NCBI RefSeq assembly: GCF_000160555.1
Contig: NZ_GG749280.1
Location: 340,390-404,389, forward strand
DNA: 64,000 bases
Source of the DNA: Centipeda noxia ATCC 43541
Lineage (GTDB): Bacteria; Bacillota; Negativicutes; Selenomonadales; Selenomonadaceae
Direction of reading: 5' to 3'
Below, piece by piece: positions 18,976 to 27,466 of the stretch (position 1 is the stretch's first letter; the number at the start of each line of letters is the position of its first letter). The notes beneath the pieces were generated by a model. The model was given only the letters and a program-made list of their open reading frames with translations, was not told the DNA's origin and ran no database searches. The position numbers and the translations under genes were made by a program.

Positions 18976-19505
18976 TACTTCAACTCCTCAACGATACGTT
19001 TGTACTCCACGCCAAGATTGGCATAGTTCTCTGCTGCCTCCTGCAGCGCTTCGATTTCATCGTCACGCAGTGCGCGCACGATCTGAGCGGGATTGCCGAA
19101 CACAAGCGAGTTCGACGGAATCTTCTTATGCTGCGGAAGGAATGTGCCTGCCCCGATCACAACATTTTCGCCGATCTCGGAATAGCCCATCACAATCGAG
19201 CCCATGCCGATCAGCGTATTGTCGCCGACGCGGCTGCAGTGCACGACCGCATTGTGTCCGATCAGCACGTTGTTCCCAATGTGGACGGGTACATCGCGCA
19301 TCACGTGAATGGTCGCATTGTCCTGGATATTCGTATTCTGCCCGATTGTAATCGGCTGAAAGTCACCGCGTACGACGGCGCCGAACCAGACGCTCGAGCC
19401 CGCACCGATCGTCACGTCCCCGATGACCGCAGCCATCGGAGCAAGGAATACCGTCGGATCAATCACTGGGGCTTTGCCGCGATAGGGCAGGATCATCTTG
19501 TCCAT
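18975..19505 (-). CDS. Left-handed beta-helix protein, gamma-carbonic-anhydrase-like (YrdA/PaaY family)
   Basis: 176 residues from ATG 19505, with AGGAGG 9 bases upstream; a TTG sits just before it. Repeated hexapeptides (IGDVTIGAGS, IGQNTNIQDNATIH, IGNNVLIGHNAVVH, VIGAGTFLP) form a left-handed beta-helix. The three metal-ligand His of gamma-class carbonic anhydrases look preserved: one in NATIHV, and the pair in IGHNAVVH. Family members are carbonic anhydrases, thioesterases or proteins of unknown activity, so the reaction is not certain. It is the first gene of the ndk-polA-polC operon. Confidence 0.85.
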   Translation of the reverse strand: MDKMILPYRGKAPVIDPTVFLAPMAAVIGDVTIGAGSSVWFGAVVRGDFQPITIGQNTNIQDNATIHVMRDVPVHIGNNVLIGHNAVVHCSRVGDNTLIGMGSIVMGYSEIGENVVIGAGTFLPQHKKIPSNSLVFGNPAQIVRALRDDEIEALQEAAENYANLGVEYKRIVEELK

Positions 19506-19546
19506 CAATACGCGCCTCCTACTCAGCTTTTACTCTGCTCCGTTTT

Positions 19547-19576
19547 ATTATACCACGCCGATTACTTCTCCAACAA
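19547..19576 (-). promoter_or_regulatory. Promoter of the ndk-polA-coaE-polC operon
   Basis: Minus-strand TTGTTG (19571-19576), 18 bases, TATAAT (19547-19552). The -35 box lies in the last codons of cca. Transcription would begin about 19540, some 35 bases before the first ATG. Confidence 0.75.
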
Positions 19577-20794
19577 GAATTTTTTCAGCGTGCGGATACG
19601 CTCATCGCGCAGCCATCTTCCGATCTCAGCATTATGCAGCGCCGGCGGCGCATTGCTCCCGTCGACGCTGCGCATGACGGCAAGGTATTCCTCCCCGTCT
19701 CGGAGGTAATCCGGCAGGCTCCCATGATCCGCACGGATAATGACGTTAAACTCCCGCATCGAAAGCCCCGATGCTGCGACACCGAAAAGAAGATCGACAA
19801 TTTTGCCGAGATGCGTGAGGCGCGGCGCACGCATATGCTGACGAATGACAAAGGCAGCCGCTTTCTTCCACATGCGCGGGAGCGTCATGCGGCGGTCCCA
19901 TGCTGCAAGCGCATCGAGGCCCGTCTTCTCATGTCCGTAATGATGCGGCAGCAGTTCCCTCGGCGTCAGGCCCTTGCCGAGATCATGAACAAGCGCAGCA
20001 AACCGCGTGCGCACATCCGCCGTCTCCTTGGCAGCGGCATCGACCATCGCCATCGTGTGAGCGAAGGCGTCGCCCTCCGGGTGAAAATCGGTCGGCTGCG
20101 TCTGCCCCTCCAGCGCCGCGATCTCCGGAAAGGTCACCGAGAGGAGATCCGCCGCCTGCAGCACGCGAAAAAAGGAGGAAGGACGCTGCGCGGCAAGCGC
20201 GCGGTGCAGCTCACCCATAAGGCGCTCTGCCGGTTCATCCTGCAGCTCATCAGCGCAGCTGCGCATATACGCGATGGTCCGTTCCTCTACCATGAATCCG
20301 AACTCTGCCGCCTGCCGCGCAGCACGCAGCGCGCGCACCGGGTCCTCTGTAAAGTGTTCGGAGACGGCGCGTATGACGCCCGCCGCAATATCCGCACGGC
20401 CGCCGTAGGGATCGAGCAGCACCTCCCCGGGCAGTTCCAGCGCCATCGCGTTCATCGTCGTATCGCGCCGATAGAGATCCTCTTCGATCGTCACAGACGG
20501 ATCAAATGCAACGGCAAAGCCGCGGTACCCCGTCCCCGCCTTGACCTCTCTGCGCGCAAAAGAGACCTCGCGGCGGCTGCCGTCAATGCGAACATGATAG
20601 ACCGGAAATGACTTGCCGATCTTCTCCGCGCGCGGGAAAATCGCGCAGAAGTTCTCCTCTGCCATGCCCGTCAGAACATAGTCGACATCCTTTGCCTCCG
20701 CATTGCGGAAGCGATCGCGCACGCAGCCGCCCACGCGAAAGACGCGCGCGCCCGCATCCCGCACGGCGCGCACAAAATCTGTTTCCCGCAGCAT
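19562..20794 (-). CDS. cca: CCA tRNA nucleotidyltransferase with HD domain
   Basis: About 410 residues from ATG 20794 (GGGGAGG 8 bases upstream); a GTG at 20803 is too close to the Shine-Dalgarno sequence. The class II nucleotidyltransferase head has FRVGGCVRD and the catalytic DVDYV. Then come DLYRRDTTMNAMA, EDPVRALRAARQAAEFG and a C-terminal HD domain with LVHDLGKG and HHYGHE, as in the E. coli-type enzyme. It adds or repairs the 3' CCA of tRNAs. Three tRNA genes, all with encoded CCA, lie immediately upstream on the same strand. Confidence 0.95.
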   Translation of the reverse strand: MLRETDFVRAVRDAGARVFRVGGCVRDRFRNAEAKDVDYVLTGMAEENFCAIFPRAEKIGKSFPVYHVRIDGSRREVSFARREVKAGTGYRGFAVAFDPSVTIEEDLYRRDTTMNAMALELPGEVLLDPYGGRADIAAGVIRAVSEHFTEDPVRALRAARQAAEFGFMVEERTIAYMRSCADELQDEPAERLMGELHRALAAQRPSSFFRVLQAADLLSVTFPEIAALEGQTQPTDFHPEGDAFAHTMAMVDAAAKETADVRTRFAALVHDLGKGLTPRELLPHHYGHEKTGLDALAAWDRRMTLPRMWKKAAAFVIRQHMRAPRLTHLGKIVDLLFGVAASGLSMREFNVIIRADHGSLPDYLRDGEEYLAVMRSVDGSNAPPALHNAEIGRWLRDERIRTLKKFLLEK

Positions 20795-20818
20795 TGCATG
20801 CACCTCCCCGCGAGAAAT

Positions 20819-20843
20819 AAAAAAAGCATCACCTGCGCGATGC
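20819..20843 (-). terminator. Terminator after tRNA-Ile2
   Basis: Minus-strand GCATC-N8-GATGC followed by TTTTTTTATTT, between the tRNA and cca. Confidence 0.82.
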
Positions 20844-20855
20844 TCTCATTTCGAT

Positions 20856-20932
20856 TGGTGGGCCCACTTGGACTTGAACCAAGGACCGACCGGTTATGAG
20901 CCGGTTGCTCTAACCAACTGAGCTATAGGCCC
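20856..20932 (-). tRNA. tRNA with CAT anticodon, probably tRNA-Ile2 (lysidine)
   Basis: A 74-nt cloverleaf with encoded CCA. Acceptor GGGCCTA/TGGGCCC, D-arm GCTC...GAGC, anticodon arm ACCGG-CTCATAA-CCGGT and T-arm CTTGG-TTCAAGT-CCAAG all pair. The CAT anticodon fits elongator Met or Ile2. The acceptor C4-G69 and C5-G68 pairs are features reported for TilS recognition of tRNA-Ile2, so I favour Ile2. Both 5' and 3' ends are defined by the acceptor stem. Confidence 0.9.
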
Positions 20933-20969
20933 CAAACAAATTGGAGAACGCCGAAGAGCTCTCTTCTTC

Positions 20970-20994
20970 AAAAAAACCTGCGCAGTGCGCAGGT
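20970..20994 (-). terminator. Terminator after the tRNA-Gly pair
   Basis: Minus-strand ACCTGCGC/GCGCAGGT stem followed by TTTTTTT, between tRNA-Gly and tRNA-Ile2. Only 37 bases remain to the next tRNA and I see no clear promoter there, so read-through may supply tRNA-Ile2. Confidence 0.8.
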
Positions 20995-21005
20995 ATGGAA
21001 AGCGA

Positions 21006-21080
21006 TGGAGCGGAAAACGAGGCTCGAACTCGCGACCCCCACCTTGGCAAGGTGGTGCTCTACCACTGAGCTACTTCCGC
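21006..21080 (-). tRNA. tRNA-Gly (GCC), copy 2
   Basis: Acceptor GCGGAAG/TTTCCGC, anticodon arm CCACC-TTGCCAA-GGTGG, T-arm GCGAG-TTCGAGC-CTCGT, encoded CCA. Sequence identical to the copy 79 bases upstream in transcription. Confidence 0.97.
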
Positions 21081-21084
21081 AAAA

Positions 21085-21159
21085 TGGAGCGGAAAACGAG
21101 GCTCGAACTCGCGACCCCCACCTTGGCAAGGTGGTGCTCTACCACTGAGCTACTTCCGC
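21085..21159 (-). tRNA. tRNA-Gly (GCC), copy 1
   Basis: Identical to its neighbour and first in the transcript; four bases separate the two copies. It begins about 27 bases after the predicted transcription start. Confidence 0.97.
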
Positions 21160-21192
21160 ATCCTACGACAGTTGTGTCAATGAACAGATGTT

Positions 21193-21221
21193 ATTCTAAC
21201 AAGGGAACGATTTTCTGTCAA
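21193..21221 (-). promoter_or_regulatory. Strong sigma-70/A promoter of the tRNA-Gly genes
   Basis: Minus-strand TTGACA (21216-21221), 17 bases, TAGAAT (21193-21198). Confidence 0.85.
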
Positions 21222-21424
21222 GATTATTTTTCGCCGGCCGCACGCCGCTTCGGATGCCAAAGGCGCACAAATTTTCACGCCCTCAGCCGATCGCCTCCGC
21301 TTTCCGAACCGATCCTTAGATTTTGATGATTGCTTCGCCGCTCTCAAAAACCATATGGCGGCAAAGTTTTATCTGTGCTATACTGACAACATTATACAAT
21401 AAATCATCAAAAGGACGGACAGAT

Positions 21425-21754
21425 ATGGCACGAATGTTAAGGAAACTGCAGCACAAGGTCGCCCCCCAGGAAAAGAACCCCGCGGAGCGCCCTCCCAGCA
21501 AAGACTATATCCTCATCTTCCTCATTATGCTCTCGATTCTGGTCATCGGAGCATCGTGGGAAATATTTGACACCGTCATGCTCTCGATGTATATTCTGCT
21601 GACGATCTCGCTCATCCTCACCTATACGCGCCGTCACGCAGCGCATCGTCTCTCCGAGGTGCAGATGATGCTCGTCACGCGCGGCAGCTTCGTCACCATC
21701 GGCATGGCCGCCGCCCTCTTTCTCCTCGACGCCTACCGTCGCTACATCGCGTAG
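21425..21754 (+). CDS. Small membrane protein of unknown function
   Basis: 109 residues from ATG 21425, with AGGA about 9 bases upstream; the frame is open earlier, without a ribosome-binding site. Residues 1-36 are basic and hydrophilic (KLQHKVAPQEKNP). Three hydrophobic segments follow: YILIFLIMLSILVIG, VMLSMYILLTISLILTY, and FVTIGMAAALFLLDA near the C terminus. A TATACT-like -10 lies at 21379. I recognise no family. It is a lone plus-strand gene between the tRNA cluster and the LPS cluster. Confidence 0.7.
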   Translation: MARMLRKLQHKVAPQEKNPAERPPSKDYILIFLIMLSILVIGASWEIFDTVMLSMYILLTISLILTYTRRHAAHRLSEVQMMLVTRGSFVTIGMAAALFLLDAYRRYIA

Positions 21755-21779
21755 GAAAATCAAAATCATCCGTTGAATC

Positions 21780-22035
21780 GGCGGTTCGAACATCCCCTAT
21801 AAGGGCCAACTGCTTGTGCAGCACCTTAAAAGGTGCATCGAAGCACACTATTATCGCGGGCTTTACGTCTCCATTTACTGTGTGATAAAATTTTTGCATC
21901 ATGCATTGACAAGCGCCTCCTATGCTGTCCTTCATTCGTGGTTGTCGGGCCACTCTGGTTCAGCATAGGAGGCGCTCCCTTTTTCTATAAGATTTTTCTC
22001 CCCCAGTTAGTTGAACTGGGGGATTTATCATGCCT
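21780..22035. mobile_element. Palindrome-rich intergenic element, possibly an IS200/IS605-derived remnant
   Basis: No gene is supported in 21755-22048. Three palindromes are present: gcacctt/aaggtgc near 21820-21835; a perfect 16-bp pair at 21912-21927 / 21961-21976 enclosing a 33-nt loop and followed by CCCTTTTTCT; and a 10-bp pair at 21999-22008 / 22014-22023 followed by TTTATCA. Sub-terminal hairpins without target duplication are typical of IS200/IS605 ends and their non-autonomous derivatives. No tnpA or tnpB is present. Alternatives are an unusual terminator or a structured small RNA. Confidence 0.35.
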
Positions 22036-22048
22036 ATTCGGCCTCCAT

Positions 22049-22077
22049 CAAAAAACCGACCTGCGCACGCAGATCGG
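22049..22077 (-). terminator. Terminator of the LPS operon
   Basis: Minus-strand CCGATCTGCG / CGCAGGTCGG stem followed by TTTTTTG, 11 bases beyond the lptB stop. Confidence 0.85.
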
Positions 22078-22087
22078 CTGGATTTTT

Positions 22088-22807
<720 letters not shown>

Positions 22808-22819
22808 GACAGCGCCCCC

Positions 22820-23515
22820 TCACTCGGTCACGGCTTTGCCGTCATCCGCGAGGTAGACGGTCATGTGATTGCTGCGCGCCATGTTGTTGCCCTGAAACAC
22901 CCACGCATTGCCGTCGAGCACGACGTACGGCCTCTCCGCATTGCCGAAGTAGTTCATGCGGTCGCCGCCGCCCTCCAAATCGCGCGGCGGACTCACAAGG
23001 TGCGCATTGCCGACACCGGTAAAGCGGTTCTCCTTGAGCCAGCCCTCGAGACGATCTGCCGAAAGCGTGCCGTCAGCGCTCGTGATTGTGCCGCCCGATG
23101 CGGCGAGGAGATAGTCGTTCTGGGCAGGATAATAGTCGGCCTGCGGTCCCGTGAAGGTGCGGTCCGCCTTCACCATGCGGACGCTGCCCGTTGCCTGCCA
23201 ATGATTCTGTCCCTGCGCAAAGAGCCGGTCGCAGGAAAGCTGCATATCCTCGCGCATCGCACGGACGCCGCCTTCGACGGTGCCCTCCTCGGTCCGTGTG
23301 TTGTAGGTGGCACGCGCTCCCTCAACCCAGCCTGTGCCCTGCTCCATGCGGACATTCGCCTCCGCCGTAACAACGCCCGTGCGCGTATCGTAGGTGAGGC
23401 TGTCCGCCGTGAGGTTCGTCGGCTCTCTGCCCGGCTGCGCTGCCGATGCCGCCGTGCCGACAGCAGCTGCCGCAAGCAGCAGAAGGACGCCGCGGTACAG
23501 TTTCTTCGTCATCAT
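22820..23515 (-). CDS. lptA: LPS transport periplasmic protein LptA (OstA-like)
   Basis: 231 residues. A signal peptide (MMTKKLYRGVLLLLAAAAVG...ASA) is followed by repeating OstA beta-jellyroll strands: LTADSLTYDTRTGVVTAEANVRM, ATYNTRTEEGTVEG and MNYFGNAE. Each strand pair resembles the N-terminal repeats of LptA/LptD. It should form the periplasmic filament carrying LPS to the outer membrane. The start overlaps the lptC stop (ATGATG). The protein is somewhat longer than E. coli LptA (185 residues). Confidence 0.9.
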   Translation of the reverse strand: MMTKKLYRGVLLLLAAAAVGTAASAAQPGREPTNLTADSLTYDTRTGVVTAEANVRMEQGTGWVEGARATYNTRTEEGTVEGGVRAMREDMQLSCDRLFAQGQNHWQATGSVRMVKADRTFTGPQADYYPAQNDYLLAASGGTITSADGTLSADRLEGWLKENRFTGVGNAHLVSPPRDLEGGGDRMNYFGNAERPYVVLDGNAWVFQGNNMARSNHMTVYLADDGKAVTE

Positions 23516-24054
23516 TTTGCCCCACCCTTTTCTACACGTGCGTTTCCTGTAATCGTAAACCTCTCGAATTCATCGGTGCTCGCGATGCGGTCGCCCGTTG
23601 CGCGAATGTCGTCGCGCGTAATCTCGGCATCCCCCTCGGCAGTGAGCACGCCCTCTGCCGATGTCCACTTGAGTTCCTGGGCGCGCAGGCTGGCTCCGTC
23701 GCTCGTGGTCGCCTCGATGCTGCCCGTGAGCACAATATTGCGCGTCGCGCTGTCCATATGCCCCTCATCCGCCTGCAGTGCGAGCGTACGCCCATCCGCG
23801 CTGTAAAAGGTGCCCTCGATCCCCTGCATCGTCGTATCGTTCGTGTCGATGTCGACATTCACGCGCTTTGCCGTGAGCGTCCAGACGGTGCGTCCGTCGC
23901 GCTCTTCATGAATCGTATTATTTTCGTAGGACATGATGCGCGGTCCGGACGGGGCATCGGGAGACGGCGTCTCCGGCACGGTCACGATCGCCCAGATGAT
24001 GAGGCCGAGCAGGAATACGGCGGCGCCGCCGTAGATCATCTTTTTGTGCGTCAT
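23512..24054 (-). CDS. lptC: LPS export protein LptC
   Basis: 180 residues from ATG 24054, overlapping the upstream stop (TGATG); the frame is open further up, but there it lies inside lpxL. One N-terminal membrane anchor (MIYGGAAVFLLGLIIWAIV) precedes a periplasmic LptC jellyroll: VWTLTAKRVNVDIDT, FYSADGRTLALQADEGHMDSATR, WTSAEGVLTAEGDAEITR. It bridges the inner-membrane LptB2FG complex to LptA. Its position between lpxL and lptA-lptB supports the call. Confidence 0.9.
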   Translation of the reverse strand: MTHKKMIYGGAAVFLLGLIIWAIVTVPETPSPDAPSGPRIMSYENNTIHEERDGRTVWTLTAKRVNVDIDTNDTTMQGIEGTFYSADGRTLALQADEGHMDSATRNIVLTGSIEATTSDGASLRAQELKWTSAEGVLTAEGDAEITRDDIRATGDRIASTDEFERFTITGNARVEKGGAK

Positions 24055-24968
24055 CAATCCCCCTCCTCCTGTGCGGCCGATACATGGTGCTTTCCGATCT
24101 TCTGCTCCGCAGGAGGAGTGTTCCAACGCTTTTGGAACCAGATCCACTGCGTCGGATTCTCGCGAATGATGCGCTCGACAATCGCCGTCATCTGCACGGT
24201 GAATTCATGCAGATCGCGGTCGCTGTCCCCCGTGTTCGGGCAGCGCATGATCTCGCCGACAACGACCCTGTGCTTTCCGTTCGGCTGGCGCAGGATAAAT
24301 GCCGGAACGACGGGTGACTTGAACTTGCGCGAGAAAACTGCCGGGCCGAGCGGCGTGGACGCCGTACGCCCGAGGAAGTCGATGAACGCGCCGCCGGGGC
24401 CTCCGTCCTGATCGGCGAGAAAGCCGAGGAGGCGCCCCCTCTTGAGCGCGCGTGCCGCAGCGATCAGCTCACTCGTCCCGCGCGAGAAGATCTCGACGTG
24501 AATGGTCGCACGCAGATCATCGAGCGCGCGTGTATACTGGATGTTCGGCTGCGGCTTTGCGATCGCGCTGACGGGCATCCCGTTCAGTGTAAACGCCGCC
24601 GAGAGCCACTCCCAGCAGCCGACATGCCCCGTGAGCACAACGACGCCGCGCCCCTCGGCGAGAGCCTCCTGCATGCGCTCGAGATGGTCGATCTCGATGT
24701 AGTCGCTGAGGTTTTTCTCGTTCAGCATCGGCATGGCGAGAATATCAAGAACATTGCGCGCCATATTGATAAAGGAGGCACGCACGAGTTTCTTTGCCTC
24801 CGTCTCGTCGATGCCGAGTGCGGGCATCATGTGCTCGACTGCGCGGCGGCGCATCTTTGCAATAAAGAAATAGTAGAGATTGCCGAGCACCCAGCCTGCA
24901 CCGAGCAGGATCGGCCGCGGCGTGCGGCAGGCAAGCCAGCTCAGGAACATCAGTGTACGATACAGCAC
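24054..24968 (-). CDS. lpxL: Lipid A biosynthesis acyltransferase (LpxL/HtrB family)
   Basis: 304 residues from GTG 24968, with AGGAGG 10 bases upstream. The catalytic HX4(D/E) motif is GHVGCWEW, followed by AIAKPQPN, FLADQDGGPGGAFIDFLG and WIWFQKRW, all typical of the LpxL/LpxM family. It adds a secondary acyl chain to KDO2-lipid IVA at the cytoplasmic face. Only one such enzyme is present here, so whether a second late acylation occurs cannot be judged. It lies between the KDO genes and the lpt genes. Confidence 0.93.
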   Translation of the reverse strand: MLYRTLMFLSWLACRTPRPILLGAGWVLGNLYYFFIAKMRRRAVEHMMPALGIDETEAKKLVRASFINMARNVLDILAMPMLNEKNLSDYIEIDHLERMQEALAEGRGVVVLTGHVGCWEWLSAAFTLNGMPVSAIAKPQPNIQYTRALDDLRATIHVEIFSRGTSELIAAARALKRGRLLGFLADQDGGPGGAFIDFLGRTASTPLGPAVFSRKFKSPVVPAFILRQPNGKHRVVVGEIMRCPNTGDSDRDLHEFTVQMTAIVERIIRENPTQWIWFQKRWNTPPAEQKIGKHHVSAAQEEGD

Positions 24969-25004
24969 GTCTGCCGCACCTCCTTTCTTTGGGAGATTCC
25001 ATGG

Positions 25005-25562
25005 TTATTGCGCGATGCCGTCGGCATCGTTCTGAAATGCTGTGAGAATACGCTCCCACAGCCCCTGCGTCTTGAGTATGATCTCGTAAATCTCGCGCAC
25101 GGCGCCGCGGCCGCCGGGTGCCGCGGCAATGATCTGCGCGGTCTCGCGTACCTCGGGTACGGCATCCCCCACGGCGCAGGGCAGTCCGACCTCGCGCAGG
25201 ATGGGCAGATCGACGATATCGTCGCCGATGTAGGCGATCTCCGCATCGCCGAGCCCCGTGCGCCCCTTAATGTCCGCATACGCCGCGCGCTTGTCGAGGC
25301 TGCCCTGGTAGACGAGGTCGATGTGCAGCTCGCGCATGCGGTTCTCCACGATGCTCGATGCGCGCCCCGTAATCACAGCGGTTGTGACGCCGACCTTGCG
25401 TGCAAGCGAGATAATGAGTCCGTCGCGCGCAAAAAACGGCTTATAGAGCTCGCTCCCGTCGGGCGCAACGTAGATGCCCCCGTCCGTAAGCACGCCGTCT
25501 ACATCAAGGATGATGCATTTGATCTTCTTCGCGCGTTCAATGGCCTGTTCGCGGATCGGCAT
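25005..25562 (-). CDS. kdsC: 3-deoxy-D-manno-octulosonate-8-phosphate phosphatase
   Basis: 185 residues. HAD phosphatase of the KdsC type: motif I ILDVDGVLTDGG, motif II VITGRAS, motif III/IV IGDDIVDLPILREVG. It hydrolyses KDO-8-phosphate to KDO in the cytoplasm. The ATG overlaps the kdsD stop (TGATG), so KDO-pathway enzymes are translated in sequence. Slightly longer at the C terminus than some homologues (…WERILTAFQNDADG). Confidence 0.95.
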   Translation of the reverse strand: MPIREQAIERAKKIKCIILDVDGVLTDGGIYVAPDGSELYKPFFARDGLIISLARKVGVTTAVITGRASSIVENRMRELHIDLVYQGSLDKRAAYADIKGRTGLGDAEIAYIGDDIVDLPILREVGLPCAVGDAVPEVRETAQIIAAAPGGRGAVREIYEIILKTQGLWERILTAFQNDADGIAQ

Positions 25563-26542
25563 CAGACGACTCCCTGCCGCAGAAGGTCCGTGAGATGGAC
25601 AATACCGACGGGGATGCCCGTCTCATCCACGACGGGCAGAACCGTGACGGGGCGCGGCTGATGCTTCTCCATGACGGAAAGCGCCGCCGCCGCCATCTTG
25701 TCCGGTGTGATCGTGAGCGGCGTGGCGAACATGATGCTCTCGACATCCTTGTCGAGAAAGTTGTAATCCTTTGCCAGAGCGCGGCGGATGATGCCGTCGG
25801 TGACAAGCCCGATAAATTTCCCGTTCGCATCCACAACGGAAGCGGCACCGAGTCCCTTGTCCGTCATGACGAAGAGTGCGTCCTTTGCCGTGGTGTTGTA
25901 GGAAACGACCGGGTTCTCCTCGCCCGTATGCATGACGTTGGCCACTGTGAGGAGGAGTTTGCGTCCGAGTGCGCCGCCCGGATGAAAGAGGGCATAATCC
26001 TCCTTCTTGAAATCGCGCGCCTCCATGAGCGCCATTGCAATCGCATCGCCCATCGCAAGCGTTGCAGTCGTGGAACTGGTCGGTGCCAGTCCCAGCGGAC
26101 ATGCCTCTCGCTCTACGCCGATGTCGATGTAAAAATCCGCACTGCGGCCGAGCTGCGATTTTCGCCGTCCGCACATGGCGATGATGCGCGCGCCGATGCG
26201 GTGGATGATCGAGAGGATATTAACGACCTCATTCGACTCGCCGCTGTTCGAGATGGCAATGACGATGTCGTTTTCCGTCACCATGCCGAGATCGCCGTGG
26301 AATGCCTCCGCCGGATGCATGAAGAAGGCGGGGGTCCCGGTGCTCGCAAGCGTCGCGGCGATCTTGCGGCCGACATGGCCGGATTTGCCCATACCCGTGA
26401 CGACAATACGCGCCTTGCAGTCCAGGATCGCCCGCACCGCCGCCTCGAAGTCATCGTCGATGCGCTCTGTGAGCTGCGCGACTGCCTTTGCCTCAAGCTC
26501 CAGCGTCTCGATTGCTTTTTCTCGGATTGTGCTCTTTGCCAT
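25562..26542 (-). CDS. kdsD: D-arabinose-5-phosphate isomerase
   Basis: 326 residues. The SIS domain (VVTGMGKSGHVGRKIAATL, AISNSGESNEVV, LAPTSSTTATLAMGDA) is followed by two CBS domains (VMHTGEENPVV and MFATPLTITPDK regions). It interconverts ribulose-5-phosphate and arabinose-5-phosphate, the entry step to KDO. Located 9 bases downstream of kdsA. Confidence 0.96.
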   Translation of the reverse strand: MAKSTIREKAIETLELEAKAVAQLTERIDDDFEAAVRAILDCKARIVVTGMGKSGHVGRKIAATLASTGTPAFFMHPAEAFHGDLGMVTENDIVIAISNSGESNEVVNILSIIHRIGARIIAMCGRRKSQLGRSADFYIDIGVEREACPLGLAPTSSTTATLAMGDAIAMALMEARDFKKEDYALFHPGGALGRKLLLTVANVMHTGEENPVVSYNTTAKDALFVMTDKGLGAASVVDANGKFIGLVTDGIIRRALAKDYNFLDKDVESIMFATPLTITPDKMAAAALSVMEKHQPRPVTVLPVVDETGIPVGIVHLTDLLRQGVV

Positions 26543-26551
26543 GTGATTCTC

Positions 26552-27379
26552 CTAGTTCAGCTTCCTGCGCACAACTTCATAGATGGCGAGGGCTTCCTTC
26601 AGCAGCTCCTCAAGCTTATCCAGATAGACCATATTCGGGCCGTCCGAGAGCGCCTCGGGCGGATTGTCATGCACTTCGAGGAAGAGGCCGTCAACGCCCG
26701 CGCCGACAGCAGCGCGCACGAGATACTCGACGTATTCGCGCTGCCCCGAGGAACTCGTTCCGGCGCCTCCCGGCAGCTGCACACTGTGGGTGCCGTCAAA
26801 GATAACCGGATAGCCGAAGCTGCGCATGATCGGAAATGCCCGCATGTCCACGACGAGATTGTTGTAGCCGAAACTTGCGCCGCGCTCCGTGAGGAGGATG
26901 CGCTCGCTACCGCTCTCGTGGATCTTGTCGACGACGTTGCGCATATCATTCGGTGAGAGGAACTGTCCCTTCTTTACGTTGACAATCGCGCCGGTCTGTG
27001 CCGCCGCGTGCAGGAGATCGGTCTGGCGCGAAAGAAATGCGGGGATCTGCAGGATATCCACGGCCTTCGCCGCAGGCTCTGCCTGGCAGGTCTCATGGAT
27101 ATCGGTCACAACGGGGACGTTCAGCTCCCTGCGGATTTTCTTGAGCATCTTGAGACCATCCTCCATGCCGGGGCCGCGGAAGCTGTGATAGGCAGAACGG
27201 TTTGCCTTGTCAAAGGATGCCTTGAATACATAGGGGATGCCGAGACGATTCGTAATCTCCTTGATGCCGCGCCCGATCATGAGGGAGCGCTCCAACCCCT
27301 CGAGGACGCAGGGTCCCGCGATGAGAACGAGCGGCTCACCGCCGCCGATTTCAAAATTCGCCAGCTTCACTTTGTTCAT
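26552..27379 (-). CDS. kdsA: 2-dehydro-3-deoxyphosphooctonate aldolase (KDO-8-P synthase)
   Basis: About 275 residues from ATG 27379; AAGGAG sits 8 bases before this ATG but only 2 before the ATG at 27385. Motifs: [30 protein letters not shown] and [12 protein letters not shown]. It condenses phosphoenolpyruvate with arabinose-5-phosphate. A strong promoter just upstream makes it the first gene of a second transcription unit (kdsA to lptB). Confidence 0.97.
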   Translation of the reverse strand: MNKVKLANFEIGGGEPLVLIAGPCVLEGLERSLMIGRGIKEITNRLGIPYVFKASFDKANRSAYHSFRGPGMEDGLKMLKKIRRELNVPVVTDIHETCQAEPAAKAVDILQIPAFLSRQTDLLHAAAQTGAIVNVKKGQFLSPNDMRNVVDKIHESGSERILLTERGASFGYNNLVVDMRAFPIMRSFGYPVIFDGTHSVQLPGGAGTSSSGQREYVEYLVRAAVGAGVDGLFLEVHDNPPEALSDGPNMVYLDKLEELLKEALAIYEVVRRKLN

Positions 27380-27437
27380 CTTCATGGCTCCTTTCAGCGA
27401 TCATGCAGTTCTTTTGTATGGGGAATTTATATTCATT

Positions 27438-27466
27438 ATTATAAGGATTTCGCGCGCAATGGTCAA
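27438..27466 (-). promoter_or_regulatory. Internal promoter before kdsA
   Basis: Minus-strand TTGACC (27461-27466), 17 bases, TATAAT (27438-27443). The -35 overlaps the last codons of kdsB, so kdsA-kdsD-kdsC-lpxL-lptCAB can be transcribed independently of lpxC. Confidence 0.85.

Noticed and set aside
21693..21953. 86-codon minus-strand frame starting MARQPRM over the palindromic element
   Set aside because: No ribosome-binding site, it overlaps the 3' end of the membrane-protein gene, and it covers hairpin sequence; kept only as part of the possible mobile remnant.
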